From NCBI RefSeq assembly GCF_015694705.1, contig NZ_JADQDR010000006.1, positions 248,001-312,000 of the forward strand: a stretch of DNA of 64,000 nucleotides. The letters run 5' to 3'. Position 1 is the stretch's first letter. Each line of letters begins with the position of its first letter. Source of the DNA: Pontibacter rufus (lineage in GTDB: Bacteria > Bacteroidota > Bacteroidia > Cytophagales > Hymenobacteraceae). Positions 18,541-27,612 of this stretch are shown here, piece after piece. Under the pieces are notes generated by a model. That model ran no database searches, had not been told where the DNA came from, and saw only the letters and a program-made list of their open reading frames with translations. A program made the translations under genes and the position numbers.

Positions 18541-18938
18541 GTTAAAGCTGCATATTACTTTTTACAGCCTCTCCGGTAATTGAGGCCTGGACGCTGATAA
18601 AGGAAAGCAATGCGTATTTAATTTATATCTGCAGGCAAAGCTTTTATAGGGTGTAGCTACAGCTCACAAAAGGACTTTTGCATCAAAGCTTTTATCTACT
18701 TCTATTCTGTCAATGCTTTTACCCTGTATTAAGCGCATACCTTAACGCTGCAGAAGTTCTGAAAGCTTTTCCTGTTTGAAATATAGTAAATAAGGCCTGA
18801 AAAACATCAGCTTTTAGCTTTATTATATCAATCCTTTATTCTGCTCAATCAACCATAAGCTAATTCGGCAGTTAAGCAGGTAAACACCACCCTGCATAAA
18901 ACCAACCCTGCTGTTGCAGTTTATGAAGTATAAAAGCC
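18541..18938. other. intergenic region, no gene seen
   Basis: About 400 AT-rich bases between the MFS gene and the stop of the pirin gene. No strong hairpin, repeat or coding potential is visible on either strand. Confidence 0.4.
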
Positions 18939-19853
18939 TCAGGAAAGCGCCTGGGGCGAAGGGTTACCGGCAGGCCGCGAGCGATCCTCAGGGAGCGGGA
19001 CAAATTCCAGGTTGTCTGTTGGTGGTAACAGAATCCTGCCTTGCTGCCAGTCTGCCTTGGCTTGTTCGATGCGTTCCTTTCTGGAAGAGACAAAATTCCA
19101 CCAAATAAACCTTTCTCCCAGCGGCTCGCCTCCTAATAGCATCAGCGTTGCAGTCTCTTTTGCAAGTATCACGGGATCAGCACCCTTCGTAAAGACAAGC
19201 ATCTGCCCTGCTGCATAAGTATGCCCGGAAACTTCTATACTTCCTTTGGCTACATACATACCCCGCTCTGTATGCTCACTGGGAAGTCCGAAACGCGTTC
19301 CGGCATCAAGTATCACATGCAGGTAAAACATGGGAGAATGGGTTTTTACTTTATTTTTCAAGCCGAAAGCTTCTCCCGCTATCAGCCTCATCCATACTCC
19401 GGAGTCTGTAAATACGGGTAGTTGTTCCGGCTTATAGTTGTCAAAAGAAGGCTGTGCTTCTTCATCTTTTTCCGGAAGGGCCACCCAGGTCTGTATCATT
19501 TCCAGCTTTCCGCCAGCCAGGGCTGCCGGGTCTTCAAACCGCTCAGAATGCGCAATCCCGCTGCCGGCCGTCATCCAGTTTACTTCTCCCGGACGGATTA
19601 CCTGTTCCACGCCCAGGCTGTCGCGGTGCGTAACCTGCCCGCCAAACAGGTAGCTTACCGTTGATAAGCCAATATGCGGGTGCGGCAGCACATCCATGGA
19701 ATGTAGTAATTGCGGCTGCACATCTACCGGACCCGCATGATCCATAAAGATAAAGGGGCCGACCATCCTGCGCAGGCGGAAAGGTAGAATCCGGCGCACA
19801 TCCATGCCGGGAGCCAGGGAGGCTTTGCGCGCTTCTATAACGATTTCCAGCAT
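18939..19853 (-). CDS. pirin-family protein
   Basis: A bicupin of the pirin family, cytoplasmic, 305 residues. The frame continues 95 codons upstream to an ATG at 20138, but that extension has no pirin homology; the family N-terminus RRILPFRLRRMVGPFIFMDH begins shortly after the ATG at 19853, which I choose. The metal site of the N-terminal cupin is visible: HPHIGLSTVSYLF supplies two His, HRDSLG the third and GIAHSE the Glu. The C-terminal cupin contains HVILDAGTRFGLPSEHTERG. Some pirins have quercetin 2,3-dioxygenase activity, others are redox-linked regulators; no assignment can be made here. It is monocistronic. Confidence 0.9.
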   Translation of the reverse strand: MLEIVIEARKASLAPGMDVRRILPFRLRRMVGPFIFMDHAGPVDVQPQLLHSMDVLPHPHIGLSTVSYLFGGQVTHRDSLGVEQVIRPGEVNWMTAGSGIAHSERFEDPAALAGGKLEMIQTWVALPEKDEEAQPSFDNYKPEQLPVFTDSGVWMRLIAGEAFGLKNKVKTHSPMFYLHVILDAGTRFGLPSEHTERGMYVAKGSIEVSGHTYAAGQMLVFTKGADPVILAKETATLMLLGGEPLGERFIWWNFVSSRKERIEQAKADWQQGRILLPPTDNLEFVPLPEDRSRPAGNPSPQALS

Positions 19854-20152
19854 AACCAGCTTTCTTTTATTTTCAATATTTAAACGAGTTTTAATAAGCC
19901 GCAGCCAAGTATGAAAATGATTACAACAGATTATTTGGTTGGCGGAGGTGTGCCGGTTATAGGTGCAGGCCTTAAATATGCCGGAGCGCCTTTGGTAGAA
20001 GGAGTAAGCCAAATGTTTAACCGGTTTTAGCAGGAACTGGAGGGCACCGGAAATACAGGTGAGCTTCTTCTCAATCCGCGGATGCAGTATGACCAGGCAT
20101 AAGTTTTTCGAATCCAAAGGATTTTCGAGTGTGAGCAAACAGTACCGGAGGG

Positions 20153-20574
20153 TCAGCCGGAGAACCGACAGGAAAATCCCTGCATCACCTGTGGTTTCAG
20201 AACCAGCCGAAATGTATACCTCATAGGAAGCGGTTTATTGACCTGAGTTTCGATACCGGTGGCAACGCTCCTGCAAGAATAAACAGAGATCGTTATCAAT
20301 GCCGGCTCGCTGCAATCGTCTTCTGAAGTATAAAGCTGCTCTTCTCAGAATACTGGCAACCTTCTCAGGAGCCATTATCAAACCAATATACTTTTGACTC
20401 GGAAACAGCATGCTCTTCATCAAAATTATACTGCACAAATTCGGTTGTACTCTTTTCGAGCTACCAGTGGAAGTATGGAAAATTTGCATCGCCTGAGCTC
20501 AGCGGATCATACTGGTCCTTGAGGATAGCCACCATTCTGGCATAGGGAATTGAGATTATTTGCCTGTTCTCAAG
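20153..20574 (-). pseudogene. decayed C-terminal carbohydrate-binding-like tail of a GH127 protein
   Basis: Directly after the GH127 stop (20576), in the +1 frame, the minus strand still encodes a recognisable domain: DQYDPLSSGDANFPYFHW, then TAG (20461-20463), then TTEFVQYNF and KVYWFDNGS, then TGA (20365-20367), then a further frameshift and a weak FRLVLKP...GFS end. This is the pattern of the C-terminal module of long GH127 proteins (DQ-SSGD-FHWW-WVQY-VYWFDD-LRLEV-GFS), where both stop codons replace conserved Trp codons. So the upstream gene once encoded, or inherited next to it, a longer protein of about 800 residues. The catalytic part remains intact and now ends in KLNY. The relic is not translatable. 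Confidence 0.75.
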
Positions 20575-20575
20575 G

Positions 20576-22540
20576 TTAATAGTTTAGCTTTACATCCGTA
20601 ATCTTTGTGGGTAACCAAACCTGCATCGGCGTTTTGCCGCGATTCGCCCACGAGTAGTAAGGAATGGCCGTTATAACACTTTTTGATGTACTGACTGCTA
20701 GTTTGTTATCCGATACATTTACCACTGGTACTTCCGCCTTCAGGGTTACCACGCCATTTAACAAATCTTTGTTATAGGCTGCTTCAAAAGTCGTGTTTTC
20801 GGGCAAAACAATATTCCAGGCCTCGTCATTGTTATCAACACCCTCCACACAATATACCAGTGGCCCTCTTTGCAAAGCTATCCTGTTGTTGTTGTACTCA
20901 AGGCTGTCTTTGGCGACAATCTTCTTTACCTCCATCGGAAGGTTAAGCTCTACCCGATCACCTTTTTTCCATTTCCTGTCTATAACGGCATACCCTTTGT
21001 CCATTTTATAGGGAACCTCCTTGCCGTTTAGCAGGACAGTGAATTTTGTTGGTTCGGGGTTGATGAAACGGTACAAATCACCAGGAACAGGTTGCCCCTG
21101 CGCCCAACCGGGAATCCGCAGGTGTAGCGCAAATTTGGTTGCCGATTTTGGATTGAGGCTTAAATCCACTTTTCCTTCCCAGGGATAATTTGTCTTCATC
21201 ACAACAGGCACTTCTTTATCACCGATATCGAAAGTTGTTTCGCTTCCTACATACAGGTTCACCCACATACCTTTGTCTGACTGCGCATAAATATAATTTC
21301 CGAGTGAGGCGATGAGGCGGGATATGTTAGCCGGGCAGCAGGCTGTACCAAACCATTCGCTTCGCTGATTATTGCCAACAGAAGCAAGCGGGTTACCATA
21401 AAAGAACCTATCGCCGCTCAGCGACAGGCCATCTAGCGCACCGTTATATAAGCTTCTTTCCAGGATATCGGCATACTTGCTGTCTCCGGTCAGGGTATTC
21501 ATCCGCTGGTTCCAGAAAACCATACCTACCGAGGCACAGGTTTCACAATAGGCCTGTTGGTTTGGCAAATCATAATCCTTTGAAAAGCCCTCATTTCTAC
21601 CTGATGAGCCAATACCGCCTGTAATATACATGTTGCGGTAAACTACATCTTCCCATACATCTTTCATGGCATGGATATAGTCTTTATCGCCGGTAAGGGC
21701 TGCCACATCAGCAGCGCCGGTGTACATGTACATGGCCCGAACGGCATGGCCCGTAATCTGCTTCTGCTGTTTTACTGGCAATACATCCTGCGCATAAGCG
21801 GTATCCTTCCAGTCTGTCCAGGTATAGCCTTTTGCCAGTTGATGTCCGCGTTCTTCCAGCAGCCAGTCTGCCATCTTCAGATACTTCTTGTCTTTGGTTG
21901 TTTTATAGAGCTTCACCAAGGCAAGTTCCAGTTCCTGGTGACCTGTTACCCAATGCCTTTTACCGGGCCCGAACAAAGAAGCGAAATGATCTGCAAACTT
22001 AGTGGCAACGTCCAGCAGTTGCTTTTTACCCGTAGCATCGTAATAAGCAACGGCAGCCTCTATTAAATGTCCGCCATTGTAATCTTCGTGCATACTCATG
22101 TCCGTCCAGCGCTTCTCAGGGAACTGCAGGGTATAATAAGTATTAAGGTAGCCGTCCGGCTGCTGGGCCTTGGCAATGATAGAAATCCATTCGTCTGCTT
22201 TCTGCTCCATTTCCGGATCAGGCTTATTTTTCAGCGAATAAGCCATCGCCTCCAGTGCCTTGTATACATCCGAATCATCGTAGAAAATGCCTTCAAACTT
22301 GCCTTCCTTCAAGCCTGCCGTGATCTCGAAGTTCCGGATGCGGGGCGTTTTTACCTCTGTCTGCTCAATACAGACAGGCAATGTTACGGTTGCCACCTGA
22401 TTGATCCGAGGCTTCCAAAAGGAATCCGTAATCGTAACTTTCGAAAACTTAACGGGCTGTATTTCACTGATGTTTGATTGTGCCATGGCACCCGATAGCA
22501 TCAGCGACAAAGCTATGGCGAAGGTGTATTGCTTGTTCAT
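20576..22540 (-). CDS. GH127 family beta-L-arabinofuranosidase, secreted
   Basis: A retaining glycoside hydrolase that removes beta-L-arabinofuranosyl units, e.g. from arabinose-decorated hydroxyproline or pectic side chains. A signal peptide (1-20, ending GAMAQ) precedes an (alpha/alpha)6 barrel and C-terminal beta-sandwich domains. The zinc-thiolate active site of the family is complete: Glu333 and Cys335 in CETC, and Cys401-Cys402 in TACCPANISR, matching Glu338, Cys340, Cys417 and Cys418 of the Bifidobacterium enzyme HypBA1 (from memory). Length 654 fits the catalytic part only; a decayed C-terminal module follows the stop. A good promoter is at 22659-22686. It stands alone, 20 kb from the main glycan locus. 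Confidence 0.9.
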   Translation of the reverse strand: MNKQYTFAIALSLMLSGAMAQSNISEIQPVKFSKVTITDSFWKPRINQVATVTLPVCIEQTEVKTPRIRNFEITAGLKEGKFEGIFYDDSDVYKALEAMAYSLKNKPDPEMEQKADEWISIIAKAQQPDGYLNTYYTLQFPEKRWTDMSMHEDYNGGHLIEAAVAYYDATGKKQLLDVATKFADHFASLFGPGKRHWVTGHQELELALVKLYKTTKDKKYLKMADWLLEERGHQLAKGYTWTDWKDTAYAQDVLPVKQQKQITGHAVRAMYMYTGAADVAALTGDKDYIHAMKDVWEDVVYRNMYITGGIGSSGRNEGFSKDYDLPNQQAYCETCASVGMVFWNQRMNTLTGDSKYADILERSLYNGALDGLSLSGDRFFYGNPLASVGNNQRSEWFGTACCPANISRLIASLGNYIYAQSDKGMWVNLYVGSETTFDIGDKEVPVVMKTNYPWEGKVDLSLNPKSATKFALHLRIPGWAQGQPVPGDLYRFINPEPTKFTVLLNGKEVPYKMDKGYAVIDRKWKKGDRVELNLPMEVKKIVAKDSLEYNNNRIALQRGPLVYCVEGVDNNDEAWNIVLPENTTFEAAYNKDLLNGVVTLKAEVPVVNVSDNKLAVSTSKSVITAIPYYSWANRGKTPMQVWLPTKITDVKLNY

Positions 22541-22658
22541 ATTTGGAATGTCGGTAAATTAATTGGTGTAATGCCTGTTTCTAAGAATAACAGAAGAAAC
22601 TATCCGAAAGACAGCAGGGCAGCAAATAGAATCAACGATGTTGTGCAGGCCGGAACCC

Positions 22659-22686
22659 CAAATTTATGTTCCGGCAGGTTCATCAA
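22659..22686 (-). promoter_or_regulatory. Bacteroidota-type promoter of the GH127 gene
   Basis: On the minus strand TTG (complement of 22684-22686), 17 bases, then TAAATTTG (complement of 22659-22666), a full -7 match. Transcription would start about 110 bases before the ATG at 22540, leaving a long untranslated leader. Confidence 0.55.
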
Positions 22687-22946
22687 GCCGTTGCGCGTTT
22701 AAAAGCTATTTAATACTGTCAATTCTATAATTGATCAAATAGAAACGTTCAACACGCAACACAAACCTATCCTATAATAAGTTGCTAGTATTACATTATT
22801 TCACCCATTGCTGACACTATACTACCAACTCTCTGCTTTTCGCCGCATGTCTCAACACCATTCTATTCATAACCCTGTAAATTGCCGGGCAGCGGGAGTT
22901 GCCGCCACAAATCTCTCCTATGACCTGATTTTCCTCATTTGTTTCT
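22687..22946. other. intergenic region, no gene seen
   Basis: With 22541-22686 this makes a 406-base gap. Apart from the promoter at 22659-22686 nothing firm is visible; no terminator hairpin for the NSS transporter unit was found. Confidence 0.35.
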
Positions 22947-23108
22947 TTAAGATTTAGGAAGCTGCCGTTCCGGTTCATCATCGTTGTCGATGTAGGAGTC
23001 CGGCTCCGGCCTTGGCGGGGTGCTCAGCACCTTGTAGAAGAAGTATATTGTCAGCCCGGTCACCATGATGATGGTGGTGAGCATGATGATGAGTGCGGAT
23101 GTATTCAT
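22947..23108 (-). CDS. small single-helix subunit of an NSS transporter (MetS-like)
   Basis: A 53-residue protein, MNTSALIIMLTTIIMV at its start, with one transmembrane helix (about 4-25) and an acidic, proline-rich tail (PPRPEPDSYIDNDDEPE). It starts 6 bases after the stop of the large NSS transporter and is therefore co-translated. Small proteins of this kind (MetS in the Corynebacterium MetPS methionine importer) accompany long-form NSS transporters and are needed for full transport. The tail here is longer than in the short MetS proteins I recall. The role is inferred from size, helix and position only. Confidence 0.75.
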   Translation of the reverse strand: MNTSALIIMLTTIIMVTGLTIYFFYKVLSTPPRPEPDSYIDNDDEPERQLPKS

Positions 23109-23114
23109 AGTTTC

Positions 23115-24776
23115 TTAGATTTTCCCTTCTCTCACTCTTTTCTTATAAGCCACATACACCAGCAGCGCAATGCTCAGGAACACGGTAATGAGCAGCACAC
23201 GCGAGGCATTCACATAAAAGAGCGTGTTCTGCAGCCTTTCTACTTCTGCCGGGTTCACTGCCGCAATGGCATCAGCCAGCTCTTTCTTCAAACTGCTGTT
23301 CATCATCTTCTTGATAATAGAGCTGTCGTCCAGTACCCAGTTGCCGGCAAGTGCTGCTCCCCAGTCGCCTCCCTTCGGCGTTACCAGCGAACCGACAAAT
23401 ACCCACAGCAGCAGCAAGGGCGTAATGAACTTGATGATGAACTTGTAAATACCAGGCACTTTGATGTCAGAGCCCGAGGTTATCTCGCGCCAGCCTTTCT
23501 TCATGCCAAACACCCACGCAAAGAGGATAGACTCAAACAGGGCAAAGACTACCAGCGAGACGGTACCCGCCCAGTAGTCATACTCATCAAACACGCCATA
23601 CTTGAAGAAGAGCACTGTCGGCATGCCCAGCACAAACACGATGATACCGAAAGACCAGGCGGAAGCTTTGCGGCCCCAGTTGAACTCGTCCTGCAGGAAG
23701 CCCATCCAGGGGGTGCCCATGGCCAGCGAAGAAGTGATGCCGGCAAAGAAGAGCAGGCCAAACCACATCACCCCTGAAATGGCACCCAGCACATCTCCCC
23801 ACTGGAAGAACAGGTACGGCAGCGTTTTAAAGGCAAGTCCCAGGCCACCCAGCTGCACCAGTTCCGTTACCCGTTCAATACCCAGGTAGCCGATGGAGAT
23901 GGGGATGAGGATGGCCGCGCCGAGCACCACTTCCACAAACTCGTTCATCCAGCCGGCAGACATGGCATTCAGGGCAATGTCGTCTTTGGAGCGCACGTAA
24001 GAAGCGTAGCAATGTATTGTTCCCATCCCCACAGCAAGCGTGAAAAATATTTGTCCGGCAGCAGCCAGCCACACGCTCGGTGACCAGAGCTGCTCGTAAT
24101 TAGGTGTCCACAGATAGTTCAGGCCAACAGAGCTGTCGTTGATGGCTCCGTCCACACCAGCTGTGATGGTCACCCCTTTGTAGGCCAGGAACATGCCGAA
24201 GAGGATGAGCAGGGGCATGCCTACTTTTGCCACGCGCTCTACGCCACCCGAAAGCCCTTGTGAGAGAATGAAGGTGTTGAGCAGCAGGCAGAGCACATAG
24301 AACACGATTGGCTCCAGCGGAATGCCTAAAGTAGACTTGCCGATGCTGATGTAGGAGTTGAAGAAAGCAGCTACTGCATCCTGGTCCATGCCTTCGAAAG
24401 TGCCCACAACAGAGTGCAGCATGTAAGAGAGTGTCCAGGACTCAATGTAGCAGTAGTATGCAGCTATGGCAATGTTGGTCCAGATGCCAAACACACCAAT
24501 GTACTTCCAGAGGCGGTTCTTGTGCATGGTATCCATGATGAAAGGCGTGGAGTGATGCCCGAACTTACCGCCAAAGCGCCCCATCGACCATTCAACCCAC
24601 AGGAGTGGTATCCCAATCAGGAGCAGGCAAACCAGGTATGGTATAATAAACGCACCGCCGCCGTTCTGCACAGCCTGCACCGGAAATCGCAAAAAGTTTC
24701 CGAGCCCCACCGCGTTACCGGCCATGGCTAATACAAGACCCACACGCGAGCCCCAGGATTCTTTGTTAGCGCTCAT
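23115..24776 (-). CDS. sodium-dependent NSS/SNF-family amino acid transporter
   Basis: A secondary transporter of the neurotransmitter:sodium symporter family, 553 residues with about 12 hydrophobic segments. The N-terminal family signature is clear: WGSRVGLVLAMAGNAVGLGNFLRFP, which carries the sodium and substrate binding unwound part of helix 1. Helix 6 appears as LGLAFKTLPYLFFQWG. Bacterial members import amino acids (leucine, tryptophan, methionine, others) with sodium. The ligand is not readable; proline, hydroxyproline or small peptide-derived amino acids would suit the peptidase-rich surroundings but this is inference. It forms a two-gene unit with the small MetS-like protein. Confidence 0.92.
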   Translation of the reverse strand: MSANKESWGSRVGLVLAMAGNAVGLGNFLRFPVQAVQNGGGAFIIPYLVCLLLIGIPLLWVEWSMGRFGGKFGHHSTPFIMDTMHKNRLWKYIGVFGIWTNIAIAAYYCYIESWTLSYMLHSVVGTFEGMDQDAVAAFFNSYISIGKSTLGIPLEPIVFYVLCLLLNTFILSQGLSGGVERVAKVGMPLLILFGMFLAYKGVTITAGVDGAINDSSVGLNYLWTPNYEQLWSPSVWLAAAGQIFFTLAVGMGTIHCYASYVRSKDDIALNAMSAGWMNEFVEVVLGAAILIPISIGYLGIERVTELVQLGGLGLAFKTLPYLFFQWGDVLGAISGVMWFGLLFFAGITSSLAMGTPWMGFLQDEFNWGRKASAWSFGIIVFVLGMPTVLFFKYGVFDEYDYWAGTVSLVVFALFESILFAWVFGMKKGWREITSGSDIKVPGIYKFIIKFITPLLLLWVFVGSLVTPKGGDWGAALAGNWVLDDSSIIKKMMNSSLKKELADAIAAVNPAEVERLQNTLFYVNASRVLLITVFLSIALLVYVAYKKRVREGKI

Positions 24777-24851
24777 AAAGGAAGTAGTGGTTTAAATTCA
24801 GGTTGTAAGGGATAAATGCGAATAGTATGTTGTCGTATTTTAAGTTACTTA

Positions 24852-25778
24852 CTAATGAGTTGATGGACGGAGGTTAAGCCCGTAATAAACATCTGCCGGA
24901 ATGTGGTGCCCCTGATAAACACGTGCTAAAATGCTGTAGAGCGCTGGGTCGTATGCCTTCAAATCATCAGGTGACTGCACGCGGGTTTGTCCGTCATAAT
25001 ATTCGATATTTGACCAGAACCACCATTGGGTACCTTCAGCCCAATACTCGGCGACAGTGTTGATGGCATACTGGCCTTTATAGAGCCCTTTGGACTTAGC
25101 CGCTTCATAAGCAGCGCCGATCTCTTTGTAGAGTGCAGGGTCTGCTGTACGTAGCGCACCCATAATGTTGTGGCTGAACTCATGCACAAGGATGTTCTCG
25201 CCGTAATAGCGGGTGCCCGGATAACCCAGCAAGTTCTCTTCAGCGCAGGAAGTTACAAGGCCTCCCATACCTCGTGCCCGCTTGTTCCAGTACTCCTGGT
25301 CAGACATGCTGGCAATGCCTCCGGGTTTATCATAGTTTTCGCGCTCTCCCGGTGTAAGTCTCCGATCATCCTTCTCAGGCTTTTTCCAGTCGCGCCGCTC
25401 GGGCAGATCAGTTTCCATTTCTGTCTGCGCCATAACAAGCACACGGGCTCCACGTTTAATCAAATCCTCCCGGACATCCATACGCTTCACCAGCATGTAG
25501 TTCACGATATCGCGGGCTACCAACAGCGCTGTGCCGGGTACTTTATCAGATGACACCACCGGAATGCCAAAGGCGTCAGCATATTTTTTATAAAAAGGAT
25601 CGAGACCAAGCGAGGGGGGCGGTACGGTAACCATTGCCTGCTCATAATCCGACAGAAGGGCCTTACCTGGTTGAGATGGTTCCGCCTTATGGGCCATGTC
25701 AGGCTGAGGCTTAGTGGCAGAGCATGAAATCAACAATATCGCCATAAAATAAATGGTGAGCATTTGTGCTAATTTCAT
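24852..25778 (-). CDS. lipoprotein with HExxH metallopeptidase-like motif, unassigned
   Basis: I do not recognise a named family with certainty. The N-terminus is a lipoprotein signal (LLISCSATK, Cys19). The mature part carries HEFSH in ILVHEFSHNIMG (about residues 198-202), the zinc motif of gluzincins, and about 45 residues later AEYWAEGTQWWFW, whose Glu could be the third zinc ligand. A bulky tryptophan/tyrosine-rich stretch follows. Together these suggest a surface or periplasmic zinc hydrolase, perhaps a peptidase, but substrate and fold are unknown. It is a single gene between an NSS transporter and an M1 peptidase. It could instead be a non-enzymatic relative that has kept the motif. 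Confidence 0.65.
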   Translation of the reverse strand: MKLAQMLTIYFMAILLISCSATKPQPDMAHKAEPSQPGKALLSDYEQAMVTVPPPSLGLDPFYKKYADAFGIPVVSSDKVPGTALLVARDIVNYMLVKRMDVREDLIKRGARVLVMAQTEMETDLPERRDWKKPEKDDRRLTPGERENYDKPGGIASMSDQEYWNKRARGMGGLVTSCAEENLLGYPGTRYYGENILVHEFSHNIMGALRTADPALYKEIGAAYEAAKSKGLYKGQYAINTVAEYWAEGTQWWFWSNIEYYDGQTRVQSPDDLKAYDPALYSILARVYQGHHIPADVYYGLNLRPSTH

Positions 25779-25865
25779 GGCTATCTCTGTTAGATGTATT
25801 GTTTCTTACTCAAAAATTTACTGTTCGTGAAGCAATCATACATTGGCCGTTTCGCTTAAGAACAA

Positions 25866-25886
25866 AGCGGCAATATTGTTGCCGCT
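25866..25886 (-). terminator. terminator of the M1 peptidase gene
   Basis: AGCGGCAA (25866-25873) and TTGCCGCT (25879-25886) form an 8-bp stem with a 5-base loop, about 60 bases after the M1 peptidase stop. On the minus strand it is followed by TTTGTTCTT. Confidence 0.7.
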
Positions 25887-25947
25887 CATACCTGTATCTT
25901 CAGCTACAAATGGGGCAACCTTAATTTACTGGCTGTTAATGCAGCAA

Positions 25948-27612
25948 CTACTGACCAGCTGCGTTAGAGGCATTTACATAAAAATTAGGGTCCACTTTCA
26001 GAGTAGTATTTGTTTTAACCCCATTGAGCTCCTGCCAGTCCGTAGTAGGTGTCAGCCATTTTTCTTTACCGTCCAGGTATACTTTTACAGGTATGCTGAA
26101 TCCATCTACACTATTACCCCATTTATACTTTAGCTTGTTACCTGATATCTGGTACACTAATTCCGGAATTCTTACATCGCGCAAATACTGATCAAAAAAC
26201 GCGGAAAGATCACGGCCTACATGCTTGCTAAGGTAATTCTCGATTTGTGCTGTGGTAACAGTCTGATGATAAAAGTCACGGTTGAGTCCCCTGAGAATGT
26301 CGCGCCATTTCTGGTCATCGTTTACAACCTGCCGTAATGTGTGCAGCATGTTGCCGCCTTTCGGATACATATCGCCGGAACCCTTGTCATTTACATTATA
26401 CTTACCGATAATCGGTTTGTCGTTATGAATTCCTTTGCGGGTTCCGATTACGTAGGCGTTACCAGCTTCCTTGCCATAGTAGTATTCTACAAAAAGGCTT
26501 TCTGCGTAGTTTGTAAAGCTTTCATGTATCCACATGTCCGCCATGTCTTTGTAAGTGATGTTGTTAGCAAACCACTCATGGCCTGATTCATGGATAATAA
26601 TGAAATCAAATTTCATCCCCCAGCCGGTGCCGCTCGCGTCTTTTCCTCTATAGCCATTTTTATACCCATTGCCATACGTAACGGCGCTTTGATGCTCCAT
26701 ACCTGTGTAGGGCACTTCTATAAGCTTGTAACCATCCTCATAAAAAGGATAAGGGCCGAACCAGTGCTCAAAAGCACGGAGCATGCGGGGAGCATCCTTG
26801 AATTGTTCTTTTGCTTTTTCCAGGTTTTCCTTCAGTACGTAGTAATTACAATCTAAAGTACCCTTCTCGCCTTTATACTTTTCTGAAAAATGTGCGTAAT
26901 CGCCAATGCTGATGTTTACGCCATAGTTATTGATGGGATTGGACACAAACCAGTGGAACGTCTTTGTGCCGTCGCTGTTCTGGTCTACTTTGCGGAGGCG
27001 CCCGTTAGAAACATCCATCAGTTTTTCGGGTACGGTTACGCTAATCAGCATACTATCCACCTCGTCATACATGTGGTCTTTGCAGGGCCACCACAGGCTG
27101 GCGCCATCTCCCTGATTTGAGTTAGCGATGAACGGATTTCCGTTGCTGTCTTTCTTCCAGGTTAATCCTCCGGCCCAGGGCGGGTTTTTGCTTACGACAG
27201 GCTTGCCACCGTAATGCACATCAACTTCATGTATGTCACCTGTTTTCTGGCTTTCTTTCAGTTGTATAAAATAAGCGTTTCCGTCTCTTCTGAAGGCTAA
27301 CTCACTGCCTTTCTGTACTACCTTATCAATATGCATGGGGGGCTGCAGGTCTATCTGCATCAGCTGGCCGGGTTTCAGCACTTTATACTGTATGGTATTT
27401 ACGCCCTGAATGGTACTATCAGCCGGATCTACCCGAACGTTTAAATGATAATAGGTAAGATCCCACCAGGCCCGCTCATCAGTTATAGAACCCCGCAAAG
27501 TATCCTGATGCGTGAATACAGGACTTTGCGCATAGAGGGTAATACTGCAGGCTAACAGCACGGGAATGAAACACAACCTGCGCATAAATTTTACAGGAAA
27601 TCTGTACTGCAT
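25948..27612 (-). CDS. secreted M1-family aminopeptidase
   Basis: A zinc aminopeptidase that removes N-terminal residues from peptides. A signal peptide (about 1-29, ending TLYAQ) precedes the beta-saddle domain and the thermolysin-like catalytic domain. The substrate-binding motif appears as GMEHQ (304-308, family usual GAMEN), and the zinc site as HESGH (341-345) with the third ligand Glu364 in WIHESFTNYAE. Length 554 shows it lacks the C-terminal helical domain of large M1 enzymes, as is common in Bacteroidota. It is ended by the hairpin at 25866-25886. It is part of a run of peptidases lying beside the hydroxyproline genes. Confidence 0.92.
   Translation of the reverse strand: MQYRFPVKFMRRLCFIPVLLACSITLYAQSPVFTHQDTLRGSITDERAWWDLTYYHLNVRVDPADSTIQGVNTIQYKVLKPGQLMQIDLQPPMHIDKVVQKGSELAFRRDGNAYFIQLKESQKTGDIHEVDVHYGGKPVVSKNPPWAGGLTWKKDSNGNPFIANSNQGDGASLWWPCKDHMYDEVDSMLISVTVPEKLMDVSNGRLRKVDQNSDGTKTFHWFVSNPINNYGVNISIGDYAHFSEKYKGEKGTLDCNYYVLKENLEKAKEQFKDAPRMLRAFEHWFGPYPFYEDGYKLIEVPYTGMEHQSAVTYGNGYKNGYRGKDASGTGWGMKFDFIIIHESGHEWFANNITYKDMADMWIHESFTNYAESLFVEYYYGKEAGNAYVIGTRKGIHNDKPIIGKYNVNDKGSGDMYPKGGNMLHTLRQVVNDDQKWRDILRGLNRDFYHQTVTTAQIENYLSKHVGRDLSAFFDQYLRDVRIPELVYQISGNKLKYKWGNSVDGFSIPVKVYLDGKEKWLTPTTDWQELNGVKTNTTLKVDPNFYVNASNAAGQ

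Noticed and set aside
19854-20138. 95-codon N-terminal extension of the pirin gene
   Set aside because: The extension has no pirin similarity, is unusually rich in Cys and His, and runs into the GH127 relic; the ATG at 19853 fits the family.
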